Source: Pelecanus crispus
Lineage: Eukaryota; Chordata; Aves; Pelecaniformes; Pelecanidae
Direction: 5' to 3'
Length of the DNA stretch: 64,000 bases
Assembly (NCBI RefSeq): GCF_030463565.1
Contig: NC_134643.1
Span: 121,685,809-121,749,808, forward strand
Part shown: in pieces, positions 13,401 through 28,200 of the stretch
Position numbering within the stretch: position 1 is the first letter of the stretch
Layout of the letters: the number at the start of each line of letters is the position of its first letter
The notes under the pieces: generated by a model
What the model saw: the letters and a program-made list of their open reading frames with translations, nothing else
Database searches by the model: none
What the model was told of the DNA's origin: nothing
Translations under genes and position numbers: made by a program

Positions 13401-16400
13401 TCTCTCTCTTTTTGGCTAAACAGACTTTGTAGCATTATGAGCTAAACGAATTCTCTTTCACCTAATGCATTAATATTATTATTCATTAGCATATTTATTC
13501 CAGGGCCAAATTATCCCCTCTGGTGCATCTGAATAATCTCATTGAAATCAGTAATTCTGTACATGAAAATCTATGCAGAAGGCACCCAACCTGTTAGCTA
13601 GTGATGAGACAAAGATGGAAAAATAGTGCCACTTGCCTGTCATATCAGAATGAAATTGTATAGCCACCAGTCTGCACCCAAGCTTAGATGCTAAGACATT
13701 TCCTCCCCCTGCCCTGCCATGATTATAAAACACGTCAACAGGATACGCTTTTCTAAATAACACTGGAGACCATTCCACTTCATGCTATTGTGCATCATTA
13801 TTTTGTTGTCTGTCACCACACCTCCCTCACTCCATTATATTTTTTACCAGTCCTACTCCAACATACATGAGTGCAATAAATAAGGAGGTTACCAAAGCTA
13901 AGTCTGAAATATAGAGTGCAAACTCAAAAAGAAGGCCCTCCAGAGAAAGAGAGAATTGTGGTATGCATATTCTCATCCACAATTCGTTAACCTCACTAAC
14001 AGCTTTTTATGTGGCATAAAATAGGTCAGTGTGGGCAGGCCATCATTACTTTACTCTTTAAGTCAGTGGTTTTCAACTAGTAGCCCGTTTAAAAGCCTAC
14101 TGCCAGGCATAAATTTACTGTTCAAGAATTTGGATTTGAAACACCAGTTAAAATGTCTTGGGGCTGCATACTGAAAGAGACTGATAGCTGTTGCTTTCAG
14201 ATACTAAGTTGATTCAAAGAAAGATGAAGCTCTTAACATGTAAGATCATGCTTTATTTATCCAGATTCTAACATTAAAAAAATGAAATCAGAATTACAAA
14301 ACTGAGAAACAACAGAAAAATATTTCAGATTAAAAGAAAAAAATTAAAGATTTTTAAGAAGGGACATTGAAGTCATCTGTAAGTAAAGTGTGCACGTATG
14401 TATGTACATATGCATACACAATATAAATTTCAGATATTTTCAAAATAAGTGTTCACATTCTGATAACTTCTGAAGTACAGGATCAGCATTTATTTAGAAT
14501 GAGTTCAGCTGCTCCACATAATTGCGACAACATTGAGTTTATTAATACGCTACTGTTGAAACTAATAGTAGGCACTTTAATGTGAAAGCAAACAAGCTAT
14601 TATAATTCGCCCTTTTAAAAGAATTTGTTATAATGTCATTCATACCTTCATTATTAGTAGCATTTTCTGTCATTGGTGCAGTGGCACTAGTTCCTGCTGC
14701 CATATCCAAAAGAGGTTGAATTATTTCTATTTTAAATACTCCATTTTTCTGCCAAAGGTTCAGGACACGGACTATTTTACTCTGTTGAAACAAAAGCAAG
14801 CATCAGCGCTAAATACAGCTTTCCTAATTCACAAACTCAAAATTTATCTTCTGTACATTGAGATGTAAGGTTTGAACAGTACAGGAGTTCAACATAATCA
14901 GGCATACCTATTTAACAACCCTATGTTGTCACATAGGTCAGCAAGACCTTTTACATGGCACAGATAAAAACTGCCAACTTATTTTACTATCCACTTTAAT
15001 AAAAAGCAACTTGTGCCATTTTTCTAAAACTGTTCTGGCCAGCTGGAAAATCCAGGTTTGATATACAATAGAGGAAGTCACATCAGTGCCACCAGTTCTT
15101 CACAGATGGTCATAAAGGGGTGAAACAAACAACAAATGCGACAAGACAGAGAAAAAGAAGATGAGCTGGAAAACCCTAACAGAGACAGGGGCAATTAGAC
15201 CACAAAATGCTAGAACAAAGCTTTAAAGTTACATAGAAGACTGTTTGCTTGAATTTTTTCTACTAACCCAACCAATTCTATGTTGACACCAGAAAACCCA
15301 TCTCCATCATTATTCAAAAGATCAGGAAAGCAAGTGGAAAACATTCTAACTGATCACTGCAGAAAGACTAAATTAGAACCTCTGACTGTCAGCTGTTATT
15401 TTGAGCTCGTTTCTTTTTTTAACATTAAGAACAATGAAGCTTTCAGGAACATGCTGGAAATTAGTCTTTCCTTCTTTAGCCCAGTATTAAACAACAATAA
15501 TCCCTAACTAGATGTGCTGCTTCAGTTGGAACATGTAAGCAGGTAAAAGTCAGAATACATGTTGTATTGACATACCTGTCCTTTTTGTATACTTAGTCAT
15601 CTGACTTGCACACATACACGTTTTAAGTACTTTTTACTTCTACTGTATCTGCTAAGAATGAATCGATTCTGTTCCTTGTTGTTTCAACAATAAAATGTCT
15701 TACTGTGACTCAGTTATATACACCCATGTAAATCCACCTATACTTTGAAAAGCTAAGTGATTAAAGAATTTCACAAAATGTTTTCTACAATAAGATCAAT
15801 TAGAGAGAAACCTGAAATGGCTATTTTTAAATAAGATTTTGGTCTGAAAAACAGTTGACTTGAGAACAGCGGCATTTTTTGGCTTTGAGTATTCTATTTC
15901 TCCAGAAGACTTGAAACTAATATGAAGGCCAAAAAATGTAATACTCTTGTTTTCAGTCACATACTAATCTTACAGAAAGGCTGTTAAAAAGGTAGTATCA
16001 TTCTCTTTGGATATCAACCATAGCTGTTGTGTATCTGCAAATCAGTTTTTTTGTTTAGGTACTGGAAATTCATTAAAGCAAGCATGTTATAAATAGTATT
16101 ATTGCCCTAATGGAAAGCATCTTAATTATTTTAGCAGTGAGATATCAGGTAGTTCCATAAAGGAGATGGATAATCTAATTCATTTAGAAGAACAAAATGG
16201 CAACCACAAAGACAGAAAGAAGGGACTGCTCTATTTCACCAGGGTATTAACCCAGGAGGTCCAGAATATCAGATTTAATGCCTAAAGGTCTAAATGTTCC
16301 ACATTAGAAAACTAAAGAGCATCAAAGCCTTTCGAAAGCTTAGTTAGAAAGTTAGGGAAAAAGTCAGTTAGAAAAAGAGTATGTTGCTCTTACAGTACTA

Positions 16401-19207
16401 TCATTAAGAAAAAGAGCGAGTAGGCGATTTTCTGGAAACCACTTGGCAATTTCTAAAACACGCTTATCTTGGGAGTCTTTTGAAATTGTTCTAACAGAGG
16501 GCATATAAGCCATCTTCTGTTGGTAGCAACCTGGACCATCATGAACTTGGGATACTTCCTGTTCTATCAGCAAGTACAGCGAAACTAGGAAAACCAAGGC
16601 CTTAAACGAGTCTTGACAATGAAGAGCAGCAATGAAATTCTCAAGTATGGGACTGATAAAGACTGAAGACATCAGTATGATGATTTTCTTAGAAAATATT
16701 TGGGATCAGAACCTTCACTGCCTACAACACCGGAGCTTCTCCTATAATACTTTTTTTTTGTGGGAGACACCACCTTCCATAGTAAGTTTTCCTGAAGGAG
16801 CCTCAAGAAGAAAAGTTTTGGCATAGTCGCACACACTGTTGAAGTGTCTACACAGGCAAAACAAAACTGATCAAGTTAGGCAAAATACATATTTTAACTA
16901 GAAATTTAATTTAACTATCACCTTTGATAATCTTTCTCAGCATGTTTTACCATTTCATATAGTAACATTCACTACCATGGACATAGAGAATCACCAAATT
17001 AGCTTTCATGGATGGAAACACCCAGGTAGCACTGTTATCAATTCACAACACTTTAGAAATTATAGTTGTACCTTGTCTTCAGATGGACAGAGATATAAAT
17101 ACTGGAATGTGGCAGTAATGTTTTTAGAGAATCTTGGCCCAAAAACATCTTTGTCCGTTCCAAACTGGTGACGAGACTGACGAACAATAGAGTCAATAAC
17201 ATACAATCCAGGGACTTTATATTCCGGTTTGCACTGAAAACATAAAACCAATTTTCCATTATGCAGTGATACTAACAAGGTAACATGCATTCACCTTATC
17301 TCCTTACAAGAAATCTATACTTAGTATACTTGGGTAGCAAAAAAACCCCGTTAACTTGTTTTAATTTGTTTTATGTAGAATTCTCTTAGCGCTTCGCTTT
17401 TGTTTTGTTTATAGAAATGGAAAAGAAAGGAAAAAAACATGCTTTCACATTTGGGACAGAGTAAATATACCTGGATAGCTTGAAGCAGCCTTTATCTTCT
17501 CAGTCACTGCTTTTAAAGTACCTTTAGCTTGAAAACATGTGACCGCAACAACAGGTCTACAACATTACAGTACTACAGACTGTCACAACTCTGCTATCAA
17601 CCTACCTCACACTCAATGCACTGAACTACTTCCACCAATTCCAGTCTCCAGAATTTAATGCAAAGTCCTTCTCTTTGGAGGTCTCTGAAGGACTTTGAAT
17701 GAAAAATAGTATTTTTCCTGTTTGCTCGGAAGAACTTACTTTAGGCAGCATAATAGTTTGGTTTTAGTGAGTATTACATTCTAGCCTGTTCTACATGCCT
17801 AGGCAAGCATGAAAACTGTGTTTTCTGAAAACATGTATTATCTTAGCTAGTGAAAATTAATTTGAAGTTCAGTACCTCCAGTTTCCTCCCCAGCTGCTGA
17901 GGAGAGGAGGAAGGGGGAATTTCACTATTTTTTCTTCTCCCCTCCTTAATGTACTACAGAAAACTAAAATGAGGAGATTATGTAGACGAAGAGATACCAA
18001 ATGTATAAAATCCTAACAAAACAGAATTCCCTCTCTCAATCACTGAATAACAGAAGCCTTTTTGGTTATTTACTAGCATTATTAATAATATCTAGTAACG
18101 GATGCAGACAATATCAGTAGATTATTTTTTATTTTTTACCTTTTTGATAAACTTCTCTACGATCTGGACAACATGCTTGTAGAGCTGGAAAATAAATACA
18201 TTAATTAATTTTGCATCTACTCAATAGTGGCACGTCATTTTAGAAGTATTTTAACTCCTTGTGCTTACTACCATTTAGAAAAGACTACAAAATACTGTAG
18301 TCACATTCTGAAAAGAAGTATGTTATCAAGCTAAGTTAATCAAGCACAGAGAAAAAGATTTCATGGGGGGAACAGACAGAAACAAGCCATCCTTTCTGTC
18401 AGAAGTGTGTCTGTGCACACAAAAGACACACTGCTTCTGGAGTATGAGAGCGCTTTCTGGACTTACTTTCTAAGCAAGTCCGCTACATTTTACTACGCTA
18501 AGGTGCAGTTGCATCCTGCCACATTTAAAATTTTATTACATAGAAATCACAAGACCCTAGTGGGTGTAGCATTAAAAAGCAATGATTCAAAAAACCCAAG
18601 CTGGCATTATGCTACTAGTCTAAAACCAAGGGATGATATTCACCACCCACCTGTTTCTAGATAACATTCTCAACACAAACTAGAATAAAACATCCATGAA
18701 GCTAAGACTGTGAAATCCAGAGCTGCATTTACTTAGAAGTAAAATAATAAAAAAACACCACTGTTGCAGTTTCATGTTTATTCTATTGTACTTTACCTTA
18801 ATAGCTTTAATGGCAGCTTTTGTGATAAGAATCATTTTTGCTCGGGAAATAGGAGGTTTCATCTCCATCAGTGAAAAGAGCTAAACAGAGAAAACAAATA
18901 TTAAAAATGTATTCTGAAGTTTAAGCAGTTAACCAAAAAGACAACATTTCAGACAGCTGATTGATTACTGACAGTCCACACTATTTATCACCACAATATT
19001 GGCTGGCCCTTGAAACAAAGAGATTAACAGACAGATCTTTATAGGCAATGTTCAAAGCTATTTTCTTTGTATAGTAACCCATAATTCACTGATTTACCAG
19101 ATTTTGATAAGGCTGCTGTCAAAGTTCCATTTGCGTCTAAAAATTAGTATCTGCTAACTTATGGTACAGGCTCTGCTAACTTATGGTATGAGAACTTGTT
19201 ATTTTAC

Positions 19208-19251
<44 letters not shown>

Positions 19252-22200
19252 AAGAAATAGCTGCAGCTTGATTAAAATAAGCCTGAGTATCTGCTTACCA
19301 AATAGAAATATTAGGACAGCCCTACAGATACCTAGACTAACATAATCCTATAATCTTAAAATAATGTGCATAAAAGCATGACAACTTTCATCCATCAAGG
19401 CGATCAAATCAATGCTACGTTTTCAAATTATCCAGGCATTGCAAATACCTTCAATGGAGATGTTTGTCATTTCATTTACTATGACCATACCATATTATTA
19501 TAAAAATTAACTGCACCAACTGTTCTGGAGAATCCTCTGCACTATTCCCCATACTAATGTCACCCAGTGGAAAAGTTAATTCCTCAAGGACAAAGTTTTC
19601 ACAAATTACTAGTCTTTACAGATGACAGCTTGAAGCATTCTGCGAACTGGACTTACAGAATAATTCTGATTTTGTTTCTATGAACATAGCCCGGGCACAC
19701 TATTTCAAAGAGTTTTAATCATATCCAAAGTTAAGAAGAGTGCTGCTATTCTGTTAAGACCATTAAGCACAAAAAGGGATTCTGCAGTGCTAGATTTAAA
19801 TACTCTTTTTTAAGTCTGAATTCACAGAAAGCATATTCTATATTCAAAACACGTAGGATACAGGTAGGATGTTCAGCTCTTCAAATCTGAAAGTGTGACT
19901 TTAAGCAAAAAACCCCAAACTTCATTTTCACAAATAGCACCACCATGACTTCCATCTCACGTGTGAGGAAACTTATTACAAAACACTTTCAAAAAGTCTT
20001 GAACCTAGGCATTCAGAAAAGACACCACTCTGTCTTCCAGTATTAACCGTAACTCTGAAAACAAGTTATTAGCTTCATGTTTCAGCAACTAAGAGAAACT
20101 AAAACTTGGGACACAGAACTGTCAGAGCTGATGAAACATCCGTGAAGGGCTGAACACAGAAAGCTGAGGAAGAGGGGATACATTTTCCTCAGGACCCAGC
20201 ACCACCACAACAACGTGACATTCTTAGTGTACTTTGCTTCCTGTAGAGCATTTTAAGAGAATAGGGAAATAAGGGATTGGGGGGGGGCTGTTTTTAAATA
20301 ACAGTCCTACCACCTGGCACTCATAAGCATGCATGCACGCGCACAAGACACCAAAATCCAGCGCACATTTCACCACTTTCCAGGCCACTCTGCCTACTCT
20401 GGACCTAGAGTGAATTCTATATACTCCATAAGCTGCTGCTGTAATTTCACATCATAAAATAACCACTTGCAAAAACTACACCATATGCTACACTATGTTT
20501 TTATGGCGTACTGTGCACACTTCTGTTCTACTAGTCATCAGACCTGGAAGCATAATCCACGTTGGCTTGTCAGGACCATTCTCTCATCATCAATCTTCCC
20601 TCCCATCTTCCAAGCAGAAAGAGAAGCCAGCACATCCCAGTACCACTTTTTAATTCCTCCTTCTGTATTGCAGTTCATGGTTAGGTGCTCTGCTTCATTA
20701 AATATTATTTTCTATTCTTCTCCTAAACTTAACTTCTTATTTAAGCTGTGGCTTACTAAAGGTAGAATCATTATATTGTCATGATTTGTATAGTGCAAAA
20801 GACCACGGAGATCTTCAGCATTTCCTACACACTCGCTATCATTTTTACCTTTAAATATTCCCCACAAATCATAGAAAATATGGGTTTACGTTACATAATT
20901 TGATTTTGCTCTTGACAATAAAGAAAAAATATAGCCCTTGAATACCAGCCAAAAATGTAATCAATTATTTGCCATAAAGCAAAATAAGAGAATAAAAGTA
21001 TCTTCATTTGATGGTGTAATGGAAAGTAAGATGTCATGTAAAAATTTATCTCTTATTTTTCTATTAATTTAAAGTTCCAGGATACTTGTGAAGTGACCAA
21101 CTTACACAGATTTATCCACTGTCTCAGTTAAGGAAAAAAAAAATGCAGAAGATAAAAAAATTTGGCCAAGTATTTACAGGCAAGTAAAGTCGTAACAAGA
21201 CTTTCAGCTATACAAAATGAAAGCCTTACACCAATAAAATACAAAGAGTAGGCAAGAAGGTATTTACTTTCTTAATTTGATTCCTATTCCAGGAGATATG
21301 AAAGAAAAAAAATTGTCCTTCAAGACAGTGGTAGCCAGATACCTTTTTCAAAACCAACATCAAGTCAAGACTGTGATTTTTTCATTACTAATCTCCATAA
21401 AAGGCAAGCTCTAGTGCCAGAATGTTTGATTTTTAAAGCCATTCAAGCTGTAAGACATACTTGAGCTAACATCCTTGCTTGCTGAGAAATCACAGTACAG
21501 ACAAATAAAAACTGTCAGATAAAAGACAGAAGGAGAGAGGTGTCTGAGAGTTGACTTGTTTTTAAAAAAAACTTAATTTCAATTTCGAATTGCATTTCTT
21601 TAGAATAAGTGCAAAGACTCTTGATGAATAAAGGCAGTGCTATTATCAAAACTCAGGAAAATCTGTTTTAAGAGGTAATGAAAGACCAAAAAAAAAAAAA
21701 ATTTCAAAACCCAACACCCACAAACCAACCACCAGAAGGCTCAAAAAATGAGATGAAGGAGGAAAAAGGAGCCAACATTAAGACAGGCACTCCATATCCT
21801 TTCCTTTACACACCAAGAAGCAACTGGTCCTCCAGAAAAAGGAGCCAGTCCCATATAACAAGAACAAAGAAGCCAGTGTGAAAGCAGCACTTCAGCGTTA
21901 GTATTTCAGGAACACAACCAGAGAGAAAAGGAAACTGGGAGAGCTCATAGCAGGACAGAAGATGACAATAAACAAGTGGCAGCAAAAAATAAAAAGTGTC
22001 TTAAAAGGTATCCCAAGAATGGCATTGCAACCAGGGAAAAAAGGGAAAAAAAAAAAAAAATCCAAGGAGAAAGAAACTACTAGAGGGCAGGAAAAAGGGA
22101 AATCCGCTAGATGCAATGAAGTAGCCAGGGAGGATGCAATAAAGAATATGGTAGCTTGGAGAAGTCATTAATTAAAGAACACAAGAGGCTGAAACTTAGG

Positions 22201-25200
22201 CTAATAAGGCAGGAATAAACAAGAGCTTTGGAAGAACAGGATTGAGCAGATCACTGTAAATCGTTCCTTTGCTGTTACAGAAAGCACTCTGGGCAACAGC
22301 AACGAAAACATAGTAAAAGCAATGAGGTCAGTACACACAGATATTTCCAGCTCAGGGTGAACTACAGCTTAAACATGCATCAAATTGAGATGCAAGTATT
22401 TTTATATATAAATATATATGCACACATACATATATATACACATATATGTATATGCATATATATATATAAAAATATATATGTATTGTGCCCTCTCTTCACA
22501 CACACCCCCATCAATATCTCTTGGAATAGCACATCCAAACTTTGTTGCCTTTTTAAATTTTCCTAAGATTTTAGAATACCAAATCACTATTTTAAAGCTG
22601 ATTTTTATTTAATTTTCAGTATCACAGTTACATGTGTCAAAACCATGTTTTAAAGACGGGTAAATCTAAAATTTAACAACCTTACTAGATCCTCATGGAT
22701 TTTCACAGTTAGAAGGGGAGACTGTTCAGTAAGACACCCATGTACTTTACATTTGCATATGTTCAATTAGACTTGGATCTTCTTTCGTACACATTTCCCA
22801 AACCAGTACATGAAAAAAACCCATACTTTCAGAGGACCATCCTTCCAATAATACATCTAATTGCTCAAAGGGCACCATGATCAGCTCAAGAAACAACCCA
22901 GACACAAAACCTTACACTTTATTAAAAAAAAAAAAACAAAAACAAATGTGGTGGATGTAACAAAGGCAATGATAATTTGCAGCTTGAGAGTGTTTTCAGT
23001 GTACTGCCTCACAACAGGAGCCTGTCCCTGGAATGCTCTGCTCTGTAAAGCTTGACCGGCTAGAAATGACTTGCTGCTTTTACCAACCATAACTGGATAT
23101 TTGGAGGAAAAAAAAAAAAAACAGCTCTTAGTTGTTCCCTACCTTCCTTCTCCATATAGTGACACCACTGGCTAAAGATAAAAAATGGAGTTTACCTCTG
23201 CCTCTATTTCTACTGCCCAATGCCCCCAGTCCATTCATTTGGCAATGAAAACCACCCAGCGTATCCCATTCACTAGGATGGGGGAGTACCATAGGGCAAG
23301 AGACAGCCAGGGAAAAGAAATTAAGTGAAACTTTATTTTTACATAAGAACTAATTAATCCAAGGGCTCTTCAGGACTTGTATCTTTATTCAGTTTTGATA
23401 ATTTCAATAGTTTAAGAAGAACTGTCTGCATGGATTCCTTCATATGCAAGGAAAAACTAACGTGGAAAAACTAGTAGAAAGGCTTAGCCACAAAACGTTA
23501 TCAAAATCATTAACGCAAAGGTCATAAGAAAAACTTTCCCATTTCTGTTATAATAGTCTCACCTGATGAAAACAGTATGAAAAAAACACACTTTTGTTTT
23601 ACGCAAGCTCTAGCTTAGGATACAATTTCAATTTAAGAATTTCCAAATGTTTCTGAAACCTCCCTCCCTATATCTGCAATTCTGTACACTGTAGCTGCAG
23701 ATGTTTTTAAAAGCACCATGTTTTTAAAAGGAATCACTTCTTTGTTGCTCCGTATCAACCCATGCACTACAAAAAAGTGGAGGTATTAAAAAGCCTACTA
23801 AACTCAAGCCACAATACAAAACATTGATTCAAGAGTATTTCTGCATACTTTTCACAACAGTACAGAAGTAGCGGATAAAATATCTATAAAGCCAAGAACC
23901 TCAAAGGCAGAAAAATCACCTGCTCATTTTCAGGCTAATAAATGCAATTAAATAGCAAAGATGAGCCACTCATTAAACCACAGCAGATAGCAAAAGGGAG
24001 ACTAACCATATTGCCTGCTATTTAAAGAGCAAGCTAGTAACCACCCCCAAATTAAAATTAAATGTAAAGTACAGAAGTACTATAGAAAACACATGGCAGG
24101 AGTGAACCAAGAAGGCCTTCCAACTCAAACTGTAGAACCTGCTCTAGTTCATAAGACCTGGGTGAGGTGCAGGTAACAGGAGAAGGAATAGGATGATGGC
24201 CTTTAGTTTTCAGTCTTTCGAGCAGCAAATTATTAGTTTCTGCCATTCTACAATGAATGCCCTTTGAGGGTCTATTTTACACAGAAACCTGAGAAGTATT
24301 AGGTTTTGAAGCAAAGGGGAGAATCACTATTTTTTAATTTACCCACAGCCTTACCTTAGAGTCCTAAAAAGACAGCATGTCTGGACACAGTATGCCTTCA
24401 GAACAAGAGTGAGCAAGTTGAAATGTAGGAATACTATCAGCTTTGCTTCGTTACTGAATTCATTACAAGAAAAGCAAAACCAGACAGTGACGCATGCATG
24501 CCAGTAAAGAAGGAACAGGGGTGCCAAGAGAAAAACATAAGACGCATGGTCAGAGAAAAAAGGCAGCTCATACACTATCCAAACTACTAGGAAAGAAGTG
24601 AGACAGTGTCATCCAGTGAGACTTAGCCACTGGCACAGAAGGAGGAAGATCAGGCTCATATCCTTTGGGGTGTCTCGAGCTTCATGTATGATCTTAAGTC
24701 TACTTATCTGTTTTAAGCATAAGATAACATAGTAGGAAGGTAAAAATACCTTTTAAGACTTGAACTGAGTTCCCTGGCTTTGCTCTCTTGCTGAAGTTTT
24801 TTTGCTATAAAAAGGTCTCTTTATTTACTAATAAAGAGGTATGGCTCCGCTTTATATACTTACTAAATAAAACCCACAGAAAAGAAGAAGCACAGATAGA
24901 AGCATGATCTACTGAAAGAAACAGTGTTCAGTGAGTAGCGGATACTGAGCACTCAGGTCATTGTTACAATACTCTCATTGCATCTTCCCTTCTCCAATTT
25001 TCACAGAGCAGTCTAACATGCCCTCAACAATTTAATCAAGTCTTATTCCAAGAACATTTCTCTAAGCAGGCTCCATACACACACGTGACACAGTCAGTAC
25101 TCTGTACATTCATTCATTATTTCTTGGAATGTATTTTATTTATGCATTTAGAAACCACCTGATACAGCCAAACTACAAGTCACTTATAGATGTATAATTG

Positions 25201-28200
25201 TAGTTATTTGTTCATGTGCCTACAGAAGAAAAAGGATGATGGAAGATGCGACTAACAAGCACAGATACCATATTATTTTGTTAACAAAACACCATTACTA
25301 CTAATCCATGATCAGATCTTTAAAAGGTCAGATGTTTTAAAAAATACACACAGGTCCAAAGAGAATCTGTTAGCCACATACATTTTCCTTTGCCTATAAA
25401 ACTCATTGTTTCCTCTTCAGGTCCCCATTCTTCCTTGTGCTACTAAGAAAAGGAGAAAGATAATGATGTCTGCTAAACTTCTGTCGCTAAGCTATGTGAC
25501 AAGTGGTGTCCCTCAGGGATCTGTACTGGGACTAGTGCTGTTTAGCATCTTCATCAATGACACAGACGGTGGGATTGAGTGCACCCTCAGCAAGTTTGCA
25601 GACAACACCAAGCTGCATGGTGCAGTTGACACGCCAGAAGGATGAGATGTCATCCAAAGGGACCTGAACAAGCTGGAGAGGTGGGCCCATGTAAACCTCA
25701 TGAGGTTCAACAAGGCCAAGTGCAAGGTCCTGCACGGTCCAACTTGGGGTTGTGCAGCCTGGAGAAGAGAAGGCTGCGGGGAGACCTTATTGCGGCCTTT
25801 CAGTACTTAAAGGGGGCCTATAGGAAAGATGGGGAGAATCTTTTTAGCAAGGTCTGTTGTGACAGGACAAGGAGTAATGGTTTTAAACTGAAGGAGGATA
25901 GATTTAGACTGGATATAAGGAAGAAATTTTTTACAATGAGGGTGGTGAGGCACTGGAACAGGTTGCTCAGCAAGGTAGTGGAGGCCCCATCCCTAGAAAC
26001 ATTCCAGGTCAGGTTGGATGGGGCTCTGAGCAACCTGATCTGGTTAAAGCTGTCCCTGCTCACTGCAGGGGGGTTGGGCTAGATGACCTCTAAAGGTCCC
26101 TTCCAACCCAAAGCATTCTATGATTCTGTGTCTCAGAGGTTCAATGTAAGTTTTAAATTCTTGACCGTCAGCTGTGAAGCATTCCAAGTATTAGGTGCTG
26201 CTGAACGTAAGAGATCACCATAAAATTCATGGCTGTCAGGCGACGTTCTTTGGAAAATAAAGTGAGATTTAAATTTGACCAGATAGGAACCCCGGGCAAT
26301 GAAGCTAAATAGTACTTCATCAACTAGGCTATTTCTGTGGCCTAGAAAGACCATTCACAAATTCTCAATCACTGGGGAGAAACATCTTTACAAAAGACAC
26401 TCGTATAAAAATGACATCACAGAAGTACGCAGAACAGAATTTTTTCTACACAGATGTTTTTGAAACATATCTGCCTCTTAGGATCAGTGCTGTGCTCTTA
26501 AGTCCGGCACGTCTCCTGAAAAGCTGTTCATCTCATTTCTTCTCCTACCAAGAATCTCTACTAGAATGCCACAGCTTTCAATATCCTGGAAACAGTTCAG
26601 TCCAGAAGCAACAGACACAGCTCTTCCAGGATCACAGCGATGATGACCCTTCAATTACCATGATACAGTCATAAAAGCAACAAAGCAACTTCTGTCCCAA
26701 AAGAGCTGCACACTACTTCCGCAATAATTTCAGCCTGGGTCTCACAGTTTAAAAAAGGGACTAAATTAACTCTAAAAGTCTAGTAGTGCTCTCCTATCTT
26801 CCTCTCCCTCCACCCCATTCAAATAGCATTTAACCTGCTGCTTAAGCACTCTCCCAGGACATGTGGGAGGCAGCACTAACTTAAAAATACAGCCTATTGC
26901 ACCTACTGGAATATGGGAATCATTTCAGGCAGCTACAACAGGTAGTAGCGTTGTTCTTAAAGAAACAAAGGGTGCCAAAATGCACAAAAAACTTTGTTAA
27001 TCTTTCCTCCAACCACAGATATTGGTAGAGGTGTCCTTGCTGCTTTGCCACACAACAGAGGGAATCTAACTGGGGTTCATGCGTTCCAGTAACTGCTGAA
27101 GCACCACTGTGAAGGATATCCTGCTAACCTCTATTTATAGGACCTGTGGAGGGGAGGGGAAGAACAGGGAGCAACAGACTGTAATAGTACATGCAGAATG
27201 AAGTCTTACCATTAGCATAGACAGCTAGCATAAAACTAGATGAAAAAATACAACTGTCCAGTTCACTGAGTATGGCTAAATTGTAAAGAAGAAAGCTGCA
27301 GCTCTTAAAGAAACAGCCCACAAAATATCTACCCTGTTTGTGATCTAGGCACGCTTAAGTGGGATATCAATTGTTTCAGTGGTACAGATTAACTACTACC
27401 AACCTGAGACACACAATTAAGTGAATGTACTCCATTACTCAATACAAATATAAGATTACAAAATAGGAAACTTGACTTTATTCTACTTCCAGCAGCAAGA
27501 CTGTGAAAAAAATCTCTATTTCTAACCTTTATAATCAGTAAAATATCCCTCAAGTTTTTCAGATTAAAGAAAAGGAAACACATACCCCCTAAATTAAAAC
27601 ATGACAAGGATTAAAACCTTTATAAACCATGACAGATGCGTGGGGTTTGGTGTGTGTTTTTTTTTTTTTAGAAAAATGTTTACTTGTTTTCTTAAAAACA
27701 TAACAAAGTTTTGCACCATTATCAAGTTACCTTTTGAGCTTTACTTACACTGTACTATTAATTTAACACAACATACACACCTAATAGTATTCTAACTTAT
27801 TTTTCCAGGATACAGTTGAACTAATTTCCTCAGGGAAAATATACTATACTACATAACTGTCAAATCCCACCTATTCAGTTGGTAATATCTGCTCAGAGTA
27901 CAGCTGGACAAAAATAAAGAGCAAATGTGTTTGGTCAATACAAAAAATGTGCTCACTCCTGTAGAAATATGAGAATTTTTAAGAGGCACATTTACTGGTA
28001 AACTTGTATTCAAAATATAGGTACAAAGAACAGGACTAAGGGAATGGGCAACACAATCAAACATGATCAAATTACGCAAGCCGTGTAAGTTACCACCCAA
28101 TGCCAGAGCCAAACTAAGTGACTCTTAAGTGTTCTTTCCTAGCTTGCCACAATTGCTAAGTGCAACGTGCTAGCTCAAACCTCTATATTTAAGTTTTACC

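Larger units (their letters stand above)
1443..18796 (-). other. SCAF4: SCAF4 introns 2-14 (non-coding stretches between exons)
   Basis: Introns range from 327 bases (8686-9012) to 2,477 bases (12169-14645). All have GT-AG ends and are AT-rich with short A or T runs. A G/T-rich simple tract lies at about 7896-7970 in intron 10 and a (TC)n tract at 13395-13410 in intron 5. I see no CR1 or other recognisable mobile element in these introns. Open frames of 60-125 codons here (for example 9473-9769 on the plus strand and 16364-16672 on the minus strand) show no recognisable homology. Confidence 0.8.

Noticed and set aside
16364..16672. A 102-codon minus-strand frame in SCAF4 intron 4 that looks fairly protein-like
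   Set aside because: It does not match any part of SCAF4, would break the exon 4 to exon 5 continuity seen in the family, and has no recognisable domain. It is most likely chance.
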